Assembly: GCF_020379485.1 (NCBI RefSeq)
Contig: NW_026015093.1
Coordinates: 62,001 to 126,000, forward strand
Reading direction: 5' to 3'
DNA: 64,000 bases
DNA from: Brassica napus
Taxonomy: Eukaryota; Streptophyta; Magnoliopsida; Brassicales; Brassicaceae
Part shown: positions 9,749 through 22,300 of the stretch, in pieces
How positions within the stretch are numbered: the stretch's first letter is position 1
How the letters are laid out: the number at the start of each line of letters is the position of its first letter
The notes under the pieces: generated by a model
What the model was told of the DNA's origin: nothing
The model's input: the letters and a program-made list of their open reading frames with translations, nothing else
Databases searched by the model: none
Program-made: the position numbers and the translations under genes

Positions 9749-12700
9749 TCAGCTCCTTCTCTTCCCAAGATCAATGAGGCCCAACCTGATGTGAATGGAC
9801 TCCATTGTCTTCTGTCTTGCAGCCTTGGTGAACACATCCGCTAACTGATCTTCACTTCTTGTGTAGCATGGCAAGATGACTCCTAAGATGATCATCTGCC
9901 TCACCTTGTGACAATCCACTTCAATGTGCTTGGTTCTCTCATGGAACACCGAGTTGGAGGCAATGTGGATGGCAGCTTGGTTATCACAATGCATTGTCAT
10001 TGGCGTGGCTTGATCAATCTCCAAATGCTTCAAGATGCCCTTGATCCACACCAGCTCGTTGGTCAGCTTCAGCATAGCTCTATACTCAGCTTCTGCACTT
10101 GAGCAAGACACCACCTTCTGCTTCTTACTCTTCCAAGTAACCAAGTTGCCTCCAATGAATGTGCAATAGCCTGTGGTTGATCTCCTGTCTGCTCTATCAC
10201 CAGCCCAATCCGCATCACAATATCCAACCACTTCAGTGCTCCCATTGCAACCCATCCATACTCCTTGATCAGGTGAGCCGTTGAGATACATCAAGATCCT
10301 CTCCACCATGCGCCAATGATGTTCCTTAGGCACTTGCATGTGTTGACTCACCTGATTCACAGCAAAGCAAATGTCAGGCCTAGTTATGGTAAGGTAAATC
10401 AATTTGCCAACTAGCTTTCTATAGAGTTTAGGATCCTGATAAGGTTTGCTGTCTTCAATCTCCCCCTCTCGTGGGACTTTGTAGCCATCCTCCATAGGCA
10501 TCCTTGCTGTCTTGCCTCCATAAGCACCTGCACCTTTCAAAAGATCAAGTGTATACTTCCTTTGGGACATGAACAAACCTTCCTTGGATCTACATATCTC
10601 AATTCCAAGAAAGTATTTCATTTCTCCCAAGTCTTTAATCTCAAACATGGATTTAAGGAACTCCTTGGTTGCTATGATACCTTCCTTATCACTTCCTGTG
10701 ATAATGATATCATCAACATACACAAGGAGTGCAATCATACCTGAGGAAGTAGTGAGAGTGAAGAGGGTGTGGTCTAGTTCAGACTTCTTGAAGCCTCGTC
10801 CATTCAGAGTAGTACTCAGCTTGTTGTACCAAGCTCTTGGTGATTGCTTCAGTCCATAGATAGCTTTCTTCAGTCTCAACACATTCCCTCTCTTCACTAA
10901 GTGTTCCAAGCCTGGAGGTGGATGCATATACACTTCATCCTCCAGCTCTCCTTGTAGAAATGCATTCTTCACATCCATTTGCCATAAGCCCCATCCAAGA
11001 TTCACAGCCAAGCTTAATACAATCCGGATTGTGTGCAGTTTAGCTACTGGTGCAAAGGTCTCAATGTAATCCTCTCCATAAGTTTGAGTGAAACCTCTTG
11101 CAACCAGTCTTGACTTCTTCCTCTCAATTGTTCCATCAGCCTTATACTTGATTGTGAAGATCCATCTACTAGTCACAGCCTTCTTCCCTTTTGGTAACTC
11201 ACTCTCATACCATGTATCATTCTTGATCATAGCTCCTGCCTCAGCTCCAACTGACTCCTTCCATTCTTTATCCATGATTGCTTCTTCATAGCTTCTTGGG
11301 ATGTAGTTCTCATCCAAGTTAACCATGAAGGCACAATGTTCTTCAGGGTATTGAGCAAAGGAACACACAACTTGAGAAGGATGCTCCACAGCTTGGGCAT
11401 TGTAGTACACTCGCGTGTTTACCCAAGAGGAAGGATCCTTTCTCAGCCTTGTGCTCCTCCTCAATACAGGTTGTTCTTGCTCTTGAACCGGCTCAGCTTG
11501 TGTATGCGGTTCTTGTGCTTCACTCTGATGTTCTTCCTCTCCTTGGTCTTGCTCACCTTGATGATGAGAACCTGAGTTGAACTCTCCTTCCTCACTCAAG
11601 CCGACTCCTTCTTGGCCATTTTCTTGAGTTTCAGGTTCACTTCCCCCCTCATGATCAAGGTGAGGTGTTTGAGCAGCTCCACTTGGTGCAGTTGAGCTCT
11701 CTTCTTGTCTTCCACTTCTTGTGGATTGATCCTGGTTCATCTTGATACCGAGACCTTCCAAAATGATTCTTAAGACTCCAGCCTTATCTGATGTGAGATC
11801 CTTCAAATCTTCTTGATTCTTCTCCTCATAGTATCCTCTTTCTTCAATGAACTTCACATCTCTAGATACAAGCACCCTTCTAGCTTCTGGATCATAACAC
11901 TTATATCCTTTTTGAGTTGTTGAGTAGCCAATGAACATTGCCTTTCTGCTCCTTGCTTCTAGCTTGTTCCTCAACTCTCCTGGTACTAGAACATAGCATA
12001 AGCATCCAAACACTCTCATGTATTCCAAGGATGGCTTGCGCTTGTTCAGAACTTCAAATGGTGCTTGATCCTTCAACACCTTTGTAGGCATCCTGTTGAT
12101 TAGGTAGCACGCAGTGGATACAGCATCACTCCAGAATCTCTTAGGTACATTAGCTTGGAACATCAGTGACCGAGCCACTTCCATCAAGTGCCTGTTCTTC
12201 CTCTCAGCTACACCATTCTGTTGTGGTGTGTAGGGACAGCTTGTTTGATGAAGGATTCCATGGTGATCTAGATGACTCTTGAACGCATAGCTTGTGTACT
12301 CTCCTCCATTATCTGATCTCAAAATTTTAATCCTAGCATGATAATGGTTAGTCACATAAGCTTGAAAGTTCTTGAATGCATCTATCACCCTATCTTTTGA
12401 TGGAATGAGTGTTAACCAGGTGTATTTAGATTTTTCATCAATGAATGTGACAAAATACTTATGATTATCTCTAGAAAAACTAGGTGCAGTCCACACATCA
12501 GTATGAATCAAATCAAAGCAATTTTCATAAACAGTAGATGTTCTTGGAAACACATTCTTACAATGCTTGCCTAAAATGCAAGCTTCACACTTATTATTTT
12601 CAAAAACCACACCTGGTAACATCAAGTTTAAAGCCCTCTCATGGGGATGACCTAGTCTAGCATGCCACAATGCATTTTTATTCAAACTAGAAGCAGAAGT

Positions 12701-14277
12701 AAATGAGCAGTTATAATTGGAAACAGGATCAAGCTTCTCAAGCATGTATAAGTCTCCCTTTGTAACTCCTTTTCCAATCAATTGGCTGCTCTCAATATCC
12801 TGAAACTTCACATCATTAGGACTGAATATAACATTGCAATTCAAATCAGTAGTGCATTTCTTAACTGAAAGTAGGTTTGATGTGAATTCCGGAATGTAAA
12901 AAGCTCTAGTGTTCTTATCAAATAGCTTTAAGTTTCCTATTCCCTTAATAGGTATCTTATCCCCATTTGCAATCATCACACATCCATTAGTAGGTTCTAT
13001 ATCTTTAATCAGGTTGGTGTCACTAATCATATGATGAGATGCACCTGAATCTATAATCAATGGTTTGGATGTATTGCTAGCACTATGGCAGATGCTAATC
13101 TGTGATCTATATGCATTCATCCTAGCATTTCTATCAATGCAATGCTCAATTCCAGTCTTACTATCAATCCTAGCAATCTCAGCCACATTAGGAGTCATTT
13201 CTATAGTTCTAGCAATCATAGAAGCACCAAATGAATACCCATGAATGTTACCATTATCCTTGAGCATTTTGATGAGTGCATCCATCTCGGATCTCCTGAT
13301 GAAGTCTTGATCATTGCCTCGGGGGTTGATAGCTCCAGTGTAGGTCACCAAAGCCTTTCCATCTCCTTCACGGTTCTCCACTTCAGCTCCACGGTTGGAT
13401 GGCCCTGCTCCGCTTGATCCTTCAGTCATGTGAGCTTTTGCCTCTCTCTCCTTCATGAACTTAGCCGGCTTCAAGTGGGGATGGAGTATCCAGCACTGAC
13501 TCTTCTTGTGTCCATGCTTCTTGCAGTGATCACAATTCCCATTGAACTTCCTATCCTCATACTTGTTGTAACCAGCTTTGTTAGCTTGTGGAGGCTCTTC
13601 CCGGTCAGGTTGCACAGCGTTTGCAAGAGATAAGTCTCCCTTGCCTCCAAACAAACCCATTGAGCCCTGCTCCTTCTGTATCTTAGCACACACCTCTTCA
13701 AGGTCAGGCAGCTTCTCAGACCATAGCATGTGCTGGATAAGACCACTGTAGCTTGCATTCAACGTGAGCAGCAACCCAAAGACCTTGTCCTGCTCGCGTC
13801 TCTCATTTAGAAGCTCTGGATCAACCGTGCTTGGCCTCAGCATCTCCAACTCAGACCAAAGAGACCTGAACCTCCCCAAGTGCTTAGTGAACTCCGTGTC
13901 ATCTTGAGTTAACCCATTGATTGCCTTCTTGACTTCAAACACTCGGTTCAGGTTAGAAGTGTTTCCATACACTTTCTGTAGAGTATCCCACAGCTCCTTG
14001 GCTGTCTCACAGTAGCTATAAGCATCTAGTATAGCCGGCTCCAAAGAGGCATGAAGGACAGACATCACCATCATGTCTTCTTGTTGCCACTTCTCTACAA
14101 CACTCTCCTCGGGACTCTCCGTTTCACCCCCCTGAGTAATCACCTTTGGAGCCTCACCAGATGTGATATGCTTCCACAAACCCTTGCTTCCCACAGCAGT
14201 TTCACCATCCTAGACCAGACTAGGTAGTTGGTTCCTTTGAATGTCACCGCGACCTTCATCTTCATGCCACTCTCCAT
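9749..14277 (-). CDS. Copia-B gag-pol polyprotein (gag start frameshifted)
   Basis: The uninterrupted frame 14194-9749 gives 1481 residues. Numbered from there: gag to about 200; zinc knuckle C221-C224-H229-C234; protease DSG at 382-384; integrase zinc finger H511, H516, C536, C539; integrase triad D566, D628, E664 (35 residues between D628 and E664); an acidic linker 820-910; RT with YVDD at 1159-1162; RNase H with DADW at 1327-1330, E1368 and D1404; end LGKRRS. The 14194 start is not real: the codon is GTG and an in-frame TAG lies just upstream at 14212-14210. An ATG at 14277 opens a gag frame (containing NYLVWSRMVK) that is one base out of register near 14201. I infer a one-base loss in an A run, so gag translation is probably broken while pol is intact. 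Confidence 0.88.
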
Positions 14278-14521
14278 CTTGAACAGCTTGACGTTTATAG
14301 CTTGAACAACCGGTTAGATCTTGAACTGAGAACCCACGCTGCTCTCTAGAACACAGATTCACTCTTGAGTCTTCAAATGAACCTCCCACGGACCACCAAG
14401 ACACACACAAAACACCTTGAGCTTTTGAACTCTCAAGAAACTCTCAAACACACTCACTTGTTCTCTTAAAGTTTCAAACTTGAATCCTTAAGAGAATCAC
14501 TCACGAACTCAGATTGTAATC
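14278..14521 (-). other. Copia-B leader between PBS and gag
   Basis: About 240 bp between the primer site and the likely gag ATG at 14277. I see no long frame in it. It would hold the untranslated leader and any packaging signal. Confidence 0.5.
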
Positions 14522-14539
14522 AACCTGGCTCTGATACCA
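14522..14539 (-). other. Primer binding site of Copia-B
   Basis: Minus strand TGGTATCAGAGCCAGGTT (initiator tRNA-Met), adjoining the 5' LTR. Confidence 0.85.
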
Positions 14540-15119
14540 TATGACTTTTAGGAATGTAAAGATTATCTGAGTTTAGAAAGGATTAAGGAAGAGAATAAGA
14601 GATTAAGAGAAACTTAGAGACTAATGGAGAATCATGATGAAATGAGTAAAGAGAAAGATTGTTTAGAACTGTCTAATCTTTATTAAGAGATGAGATTACA
14701 TATATATAGGTCCATACACTTAGGGTTTTCGAAATCATAAAGCTAAGTAAGCATGTAGAGTCAAAGAGGAGCCTAAGCTTTAATTTGAACCGGCCAATGA
14801 GTGTCTTCACACGTTTGGAGCATCTTCTTGATCCAAGACTAGATGCTCTTCCTTTCCAGCTCTTGCCAGCCTGTCCTAGCTGTCAAGCCGCGTCTCCCTT
14901 ATCCTCTCAACGTTCGGATAAGGTCTTGGCCGAGTGTAACTTAAGCTCAGTACATGGGAGTTACTTGGATAGTTACTTGATCCCTTTTACCTTGTACGGA
15001 TGATCACTTGTACGGCCTTGTACGGATGATCAACCCATTCCTCCTCTTCACCTCTTTGCTCTCTTTATGTTCTCAACTCCTTTGTGTCTTTACCTCAAAT
15101 GTCTCAACTCTGATTAACA
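14540..15119 (-). repeat. 5' LTR of Copia-B (580 bp)
   Basis: Partner of 9024-9607. Differences cluster in about 14550-14620 (several small indels); the rest matches by eye. A TATA-rich stretch (acatatatatagg) lies at about 14698-14710, and a GTAC cluster at 14993-15025. Target duplication ttgtg follows at 15120-15124. Confidence 0.87.
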
Positions 15120-15726
15120 TTGTGATGCTGATTGGGCAGGAGATAGAGCTGATAGGAAATCAACTACTGGCTATTGCACATTCATTGGAGGTAACTTGGT
15201 GACTTGAAGAAGCAAGAAGCAGAAGGTGGTGTCATGTTCAGTGCTGAAGCTGAGTATAAGAGCCATGCTGAAGCTTACAAACGAGTTGGTGGGATCAAAG
15301 GCATCCTGAAGCACTTGGAGATTGATCAAGCCTCTCCAATGACAATGCATTGTGACAATCAAGCTGCTATTCACATTGCATCCAATCGGTGTTGTTCATG
15401 AGAGAACAAGCACATTGAGGTTGATTGCCACAAAGTGAGACAGATGATTGTGCTAGGAGTGATTGCCCTGCTATACTAGAAGTGAAGATCAGTTAGGGAT
15501 GTGTTCACCAAGGCTGCAAGACAGAAGACAATGGAGTCCTTCAATCAGGTTGGGCCTCATTGATCTTGGGAAGAGAAGGAGCTAATCCCCTTAGCTGTGA
15601 GGTCTTTACTCTTTTTCCCTCATCAAAGTTTTATCCCATTGGGTTTTCTTTGGTGAGGTTTTAAATGAAGGAAGATCTCATGGCTTTCCAAGCTTAGGCT
15701 TTCACAAAGCTAAGCTTGAGGGGGAG
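15120..15726 (+). pseudogene. Copia-A pol fragment 3 (RNase H to polyprotein end) and 3' untranslated part
   Basis: This plus-strand continuation of Copia-A begins with the GYCDADW codons and covers the RNase H domain (TGYCTFIGGN, AEAEY, HCDNQAAIHIASN) and the C-terminal LGKRRS, with a stop near 15583. It is badly damaged. One G is missing in the stretch coding for LVTWKSKK, which makes an early TGA near 15205, and more small deletions follow (around 15270, 15390 and 15460-15540). The Copia pre-PPT motif follows at about 15600-15660, with small changes. The last 15 bases (15712-15726) are the PPT. Decay here contrasts with the clean RT of fragment 2. Confidence 0.85.
15712..15726 (+). other. 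Polypurine tract of Copia-A
   Basis: aagcttgagggggag directly before the 3' LTR, identical to the PPT of the other Copia and LARD elements. Confidence 0.85.
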
Positions 15727-16224
15727 TGTTTAAGTTATGGAGATGATTAAGTGAAAGGATCAGGGTTTACATGAGAAAGAGGTCAAAGGAGAAAAAAGGG
15801 AGTAGGTGTGGAGTTAAGGAGAAGTGTACGGATTTCAAAGGCAGTACACTCAGGTTCCTTGGGAAGAAAGGCAAAGCTCACATCTTCCTAAAGTGGCCGA
15901 TGACTCTACAAGAGGAAGAGGCTTTAGGATATACCGTTGAAGGATGGTTGGGACGCGGCTTAGCTGGTGTAGCTGTAAAGGCAAAAGGAGCATCTAGGCA
16001 AAGATGCCTTTGGATCAAGCGTGTAAAGCCTCACCTCCGTTCATTCAATGAGCGCGCCTCTCCTTGGTTTGACTCCACATGCTTAGTCTTTAGGATTTGC
16101 TTCACTATTACAAAAACCTTGTATGCTGATCCATATAAAGATGTAATCTCTCATAATAATAAACCAGCCAGTTATGAGTCTTCTCTTAGTCCTCTTGTTC
16201 TCTAGACATAATCTCGTTTTCATA
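15727..16224 (+). repeat. 3' LTR of Copia-A (498 bp)
   Basis: It starts tgtttaag after the PPT and ends gttttcata at the satellite border. The end is set by the first satellite base and by the TG...TA pattern of the other elements. It is unlike the Copia-B LTR although their pol regions are nearly the same. A 144-codon frame (15771-16205) lies inside; I see no domain in it and treat it as chance. The 5' LTR is off-window. Confidence 0.75.
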
Positions 16225-16394
16225 CATAAAGTTGAATAAATCTCATAGGAGTTCATAAGAGTTGGATGACACTTTCCCACTAAAAGTGATTCCAGTTTCC
16301 CAGTTTGGGAATAGCACAGCTTCTTCGTCGTTCCAATCAAACCAGGATGAATCACTTTGTGAGAAGCTTGATTTGGATACATAAAGTGGTGGAG
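16225..16394 (+). repeat. Diverged edge monomer of the satellite
   Basis: The first monomer lacks about 20 bp between two aagt motifs (cataaagttgaataaatc) and another 6 bp near 16280, and differs in gttcataagagttggatgac. It looks like an old array edge next to Copia-A. Confidence 0.7.
16297..16311 (+). other. Short dyad in each satellite monomer
   Basis: ttccc-agttt-gggaa is a perfect 5-bp stem with a 5-base loop and recurs once per 176 bp. A second pair, gaatcacc and ggtgattc, lies about 60 bp apart across monomer borders. Dyads are common in centromere satellites; any function here is inferred. Confidence 0.5.
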
Positions 16395-19300
16395 AATCAC
16401 CAGGAAGTTGAATAAATCTCATAGGAGTTGGGATGAAGAAGTTATCCCACTTTCAAATCAGGTGATTCCAGTTTCCCAGTTTGGGAATAGCACAGCTTCT
16501 TCGTCGTTCCAATCAAACCAGGATGAATCACTTTGTGAGAAGCTTGATTTGGATACATAAAGTGGTGGAGAATCACCAGGAAGTTGAATAAATCTCATAG
16601 GAGTTGGGATGAAGAAGTTATCCCACTTTCAAATCAGGTGATTCCAGTTTCCCAGTTTGGGAATAGCACAGCTTCTTCGTCGTTCCAATCAAACCAGGAT
16701 GAATCACTTTGTGAGAAGCTTGATTTGGATACATAAAGTGGTGGAGAATCACCAGGAAGTTGAATAAATCTCATAGGAGTTGGGATGAAGAAGTTATCCC
16801 ACTTTCAAATCAGGTGATTCCAGTTTCCCAGTTTGGGAATAGCACAGCTTCTTCGTCGTTCCAATCAAACCAGGATGAATCACTTTGTGAGAAGCTTGAT
16901 TTGGATACATAAAGTGGTGGAGAATCACCAGGAAGTTGAATAAATCTCATAGGAGTTGGGATGAAGAAGTTATCCCACTTTCAAATCAGGTGATTCCAGT
17001 TTCCCAGTTTGGGAATAGCACAGCTTCTTCGTCGTTCCAATCAAACCAGGATGAATCACTTTGTGAGAAGCTTGATTTGGATACATAAAGTGGTGGAGAA
17101 TCACCAGGAAGTTGAATAAATCTCATAGGAGTTGGGATGAAGAAGTTATCCCACTTTCAAATCAGGTGATTCCAGTTTCCCAGTTTGGGAATAGCACAGC
17201 TTCTTCGTCGTTCCAATCAAACCAGGATGAATCACTTTGTGAGAAGCTTGATTTGGATACATAAAGTGGTGGAGAATCACCAGGAAGTTGAATAAATCTC
17301 ATAGGAGTTGGGATGAAGAAGTTATCCCACTTTCAAATCAGGTGATTCCAGTTTCCCAGTTTGGGAATAGCACAGCTTCTTCGTCGTTCCAATCAAACCA
17401 GGATGAATCACTTTGTGAGAAGCTTGATTTGGATACATAAAGTGGTGGAGAATCACCAGGAAGTTGAATAAATCTCATAGGAGTTGGGATGAAGAAGTTA
17501 TCCCACTTTCAAATCAGGTGATTCCAGTTTCCCAGTTTGGGAATAGCACAGCTTCTTCGTCGTTCCAATCAAACCAGGATGAATCACTTTGTGAGAAGCT
17601 TGATTTGGATACATAAAGTGGTGGAGAATCACCAGGAAGTTGAATAAATCTCATAGGAGTTGGGATGAAGAAGTTATCCCACTTTCAAATCAGGTGATTC
17701 CAGTTTCCCAGTTTGGGAATAGCACAGCTTCTTCGTCGTTCCAATCAAACCAGGATGAATCACTTTGTGAGAAGCTTGATTTGGATACATAAAGTGGTGG
17801 AGAATCACCAGGAAGTTGAATAAATCTCATAGGAGTTGGGATGAAGAAGTTATCCCACTTTCAAATCAGGTGATTCCAGTTTCCCAGTTTGGGAATAGCA
17901 CAGCTTCTTCGTCGTTCCAATCAAACCAGGATGAATCACTTTGTGAGAAGCTTGATTTGGATACATAAAGTGGTGGAGAATCACCAGGAAGTTGAATAAA
18001 TCTCATAGGAGTTGGGATGAAGAAGTTATCCCACTTTCAAATCAGGTGATTCCAGTTTCCCAGTTTGGGAATAGCACAGCTTCTTCGTCGTTCCAATCAA
18101 ACCAGGATGAATCACTTTGTGAGAAGCTTGATTTGGATACATAAAGTGGTGGAGAATCACCAGGAAGTTGAATAAATCTCATAGGAGTTGGGATGAAGAA
18201 GTTATCCCACTTTCAAATCAGGTGATTCCAGTTTCCCAGTTTGGGAATAGCACAGCTTCTTCGTCGTTCCAATCAAACCAGGATGAATCACTTTGTGAGA
18301 AGCTTGATTTGGATACATAAAGTGGTGGAGAATCACCAGGAAGTTGAATAAATCTCATAGGAGTTGGGATGAAGAAGTTATCCCACTTTCAAATCAGGTG
18401 ATTCCAGTTTCCCAGTTTGGGAATAGCACAGCTTCTTCGTCGTTCCAATCAAACCAGGATGAATCACTTTGTGAGAAGCTTGATTTGGATACATAAAGTG
18501 GTGGAGAATCACCAGGAAGTTGAATAAATCTCATAGGAGTTGGGATGAAGAAGTTATCCCACTTTCAAATCAGGTGATTCCAGTTTCCCAGTTTGGGAAT
18601 AGCACAGCTTCTTCGTCGTTCCAATCAAACCAGGATGAATCACTTTGTGAGAAGCTTGATTTGGATACATAAAGTGGTGGAGAATCACCAGGAAGTTGAA
18701 TAAATCTCATAGGAGTTGGGATGAAGAAGTTATCCCACTTTCAAATCAGGTGATTCCAGTTTCCCAGTTTGGGAATAGCACAGCTTCTTCGTCGTTCCAA
18801 TCAAACCAGGATGAATCACTTTGTGAGAAGCTTGATTTGGATACATAAAGTGGTGGAGAATCACCAGGAAGTTGAATAAATCTCATAGGAGTTGGGATGA
18901 AGAAGTTATCCCACTTTCAAATCAGGTGATTCCAGTTTCCCAGTTTGGGAATAGCACAGCTTCTTCGTCGTTCCAATCAAACCAGGATGAATCACTTTGT
19001 GAGAAGCTTGATTTGGATACATAAAGTGGTGGAGAATCACCAGGAAGTTGAATAAATCTCATAGGAGTTGGGATGAAGAAGTTATCCCACTTTCAAATCA
19101 GGTGATTCCAGTTTCCCAGTTTGGGAATAGCACAGCTTCTTCGTCGTTCCAATCAAACCAGGATGAATCACTTTGTGAGAAGCTTGATTTGGATACATAA
19201 AGTGGTGGAGAATCACCAGGAAGTTGAATAAATCTCATAGGAGTTGGGATGAAGAAGTTATCCCACTTTCAAATCAGGTGATTCCAGTTTCCCAGTTTGG

Positions 19301-22300
19301 GAATAGCACAGCTTCTTCGTCGTTCCAATCAAACCAGGATGAATCACTTTGTGAGAAGCTTGATTTGGATACATAAAGTGGTGGAGAATCACCAGGAAGT
19401 TGAATAAATCTCATAGGAGTTGGGATGAAGAAGTTATCCCACTTTCAAATCAGGTGATTCCAGTTTCCCAGTTTGGGAATAGCACAGCTTCTTCGTCGTT
19501 CCAATCAAACCAGGATGAATCACTTTGTGAGAAGCTTGATTTGGATACATAAAGTGGTGGAGAATCACCAGGAAGTTGAATAAATCTCATAGGAGTTGGG
19601 ATGAAGAAGTTATCCCACTTTCAAATCAGGTGATTCCAGTTTCCCAGTTTGGGAATAGCACAGCTTCTTCGTCGTTCCAATCAAACCAGGATGAATCACT
19701 TTGTGAGAAGCTTGATTTGGATACATAAAGTGGTGGAGAATCACCAGGAAGTTGAATAAATCTCATAGGAGTTGGGATGAAGAAGTTATCCCACTTTCAA
19801 ATCAGGTGATTCCAGTTTCCCAGTTTGGGAATAGCACAGCTTCTTCGTCGTTCCAATCAAACCAGGATGAATCACTTTGTGAGAAGCTTGATTTGGATAC
19901 ATAAAGTGGTGGAGAATCACCAGGAAGTTGAATAAATCTCATAGGAGTTGGGATGAAGAAGTTATCCCACTTTCAAATCAGGTGATTCCAGTTTCCCAGT
20001 TTGGGAATAGCACAGCTTCTTCGTCGTTCCAATCAAACCAGGATGAATCACTTTGTGAGAAGCTTGATTTGGATACATAAAGTGGTGGAGAATCACCAGG
20101 AAGTTGAATAAATCTCATAGGAGTTGGGATGAAGAAGTTATCCCACTTTCAAATCAGGTGATTCCAGTTTCCCAGTTTGGGAATAGCACAGCTTCTTCGT
20201 CGTTCCAATCAAACCAGGATGAATCACTTTGTGAGAAGCTTGATTTGGATACATAAAGTGGTGGAGAATCACCAGGAAGTTGAATAAATCTCATAGGAGT
20301 TGGGATGAAGAAGTTATCCCACTTTCAAATCAGGTGATTCCAGTTTCCCAGTTTGGGAATAGCACAGCTTCTTCGTCGTTCCAATCAAACCAGGATGAAT
20401 CACTTTGTGAGAAGCTTGATTTGGATACATAAAGTGGTGGAGAATCACCAGGAAGTTGAATAAATCTCATAGGAGTTGGGATGAAGAAGTTATCCCACTT
20501 TCAAATCAGGTGATTCCAGTTTCCCAGTTTGGGAATAGCACAGCTTCTTCGTCGTTCCAATCAAACCAGGATGAATCACTTTGTGAGAAGCTTGATTTGG
20601 ATACATAAAGTGGTGGAGAATCACCAGGAAGTTGAATAAATCTCATAGGAGTTGGGATGAAGAAGTTATCCCACTTTCAAATCAGGTGATTCCAGTTTCC
20701 CAGTTTGGGAATAGCACAGCTTCTTCGTCGTTCCAATCAAACCAGGATGAATCACTTTGTGAGAAGCTTGATTTGGATACATAAAGTGGTGGAGAATCAC
20801 CAGGAAGTTGAATAAATCTCATAGGAGTTGGGATGAAGAAGTTATCCCACTTTCAAATCAGGTGATTCCAGTTTCCCAGTTTGGGAATAGCACAGCTTCT
20901 TCGTCGTTCCAATCAAACCAGGATGAATCACTTTGTGAGAAGCTTGATTTGGATACATAAAGTGGTGGAGAATCACCAGGAAGTTGAATAAATCTCATAG
21001 GAGTTGGGATGAAGAAGTTATCCCACTTTCAAATCAGGTGATTCCAGTTTCCCAGTTTGGGAATAGCACAGCTTCTTCGTCGTTCCAATCAAACCAGGAT
21101 GAATCACTTTGTGAGAAGCTTGATTTGGATACATAAAGTGGTGGAGAATCACCAGGAAGTTGAATAAATCTCATAGGAGTTGGGATGAAGAAGTTATCCC
21201 ACTTTCAAATCAGGTGATTCCAGTTTCCCAGTTTGGGAATAGCACAGCTTCTTCGTCGTTCCAATCAAACCAGGATGAATCACTTTGTGAGAAGCTTGAT
21301 TTGGATACATAAAGTGGTGGAGAATCACCAGGAAGTTGAATAAATCTCATAGGAGTTGGGATGAAGAAGTTATCCCACTTTCAAATCAGGTGATTCCAGT
21401 TTCCCAGTTTGGGAATAGCACAGCTTCTTCGTCGTTCCAATCAAACCAGGATGAATCACTTTGTGAGAAGCTTGATTTGGATACATAAAGTGGTGGAGAA
21501 TCACCAGGAAGTTGAATAAATCTCATAGGAGTTGGGATGAAGAAGTTATCCCACTTTCAAATCAGGTGATTCCAGTTTCCCAGTTTGGGAATAGCACAGC
21601 TTCTTCGTCGTTCCAATCAAACCAGGATGAATCACTTTGTGAGAAGCTTGATTTGGATACATAAAGTGGTGGAGAATCACCAGGAAGTTGAATAAATCTC
21701 ATAGGAGTTGGGATGAAGAAGTTATCCCACTTTCAAATCAGGTGATTCCAGTTTCCCAGTTTGGGAATAGCACAGCTTCTTCGTCGTTCCAATCAAACCA
21801 GGATGAATCACTTTGTGAGAAGCTTGATTTGGATACATAAAGTGGTGGAGAATCACCAGGAAGTTGAATAAATCTCATAGGAGTTGGGATGAAGAAGTTA
21901 TCCCACTTTCAAATCAGGTGATTCCAGTTTCCCAGTTTGGGAATAGCACAGCTTCTTCGTCGTTCCAATCAAACCAGGATGAATCACTTTGTGAGAAGCT
22001 TGATTTGGATACATAAAGTGGTGGAGAATCACCAGGAAGTTGAATAAATCTCATAGGAGTTGGGATGAAGAAGTTATCCCACTTTCAAATCAGGTGATTC
22101 CAGTTTCCCAGTTTGGGAATAGCACAGCTTCTTCGTCGTTCCAATCAAACCAGGATGAATCACTTTGTGAGAAGCTTGATTTGGATACATAAAGTGGTGG
22201 AGAATCACCAGGAAGTTGAATAAATCTCATAGGAGTTGGGATGAAGAAGTTATCCCACTTTCAAATCAGGTGATTCCAGTTTCCCAGTTTGGGAATAGCA

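Larger units (their letters stand above)
9024..15119 (-). mobile_element. Copia-B: nearly complete autonomous Ty1/Copia element (6096 bp)
   Basis: A minus-strand element inserted in the RNase H region of Copia-A, in the opposite direction. Its parts are: 3' LTR 9024-9607, PPT 9608-9622, gag-pol 9749-14277, PBS 14522-14539, 5' LTR 14540-15119 and TSD ttgtg. Domain order is gag, protease, integrase, RT, RNase H, which defines Ty1/Copia. The LTRs match apart from a cluster of small changes in their first 80 bp (plus-strand left end), so it is fairly young. A one-base frameshift near the gag start probably disables this copy. Its pol is almost the same as that of Copia-A although their LTRs are unlike. 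Confidence 0.92.

Noticed and set aside
15771..16205. 144-codon plus-strand frame in the Copia-A 3' LTR
   Set aside because: It lies wholly inside the LTR (15727-16224) and shows no recognisable motif; taken as chance.
16083..16400. 105-codon minus-strand frame across the Copia-A LTR and first satellite
   Set aside because: It spans two unrelated repeats and has no domain. 176 is not a multiple of three, so the satellite cannot keep one frame.
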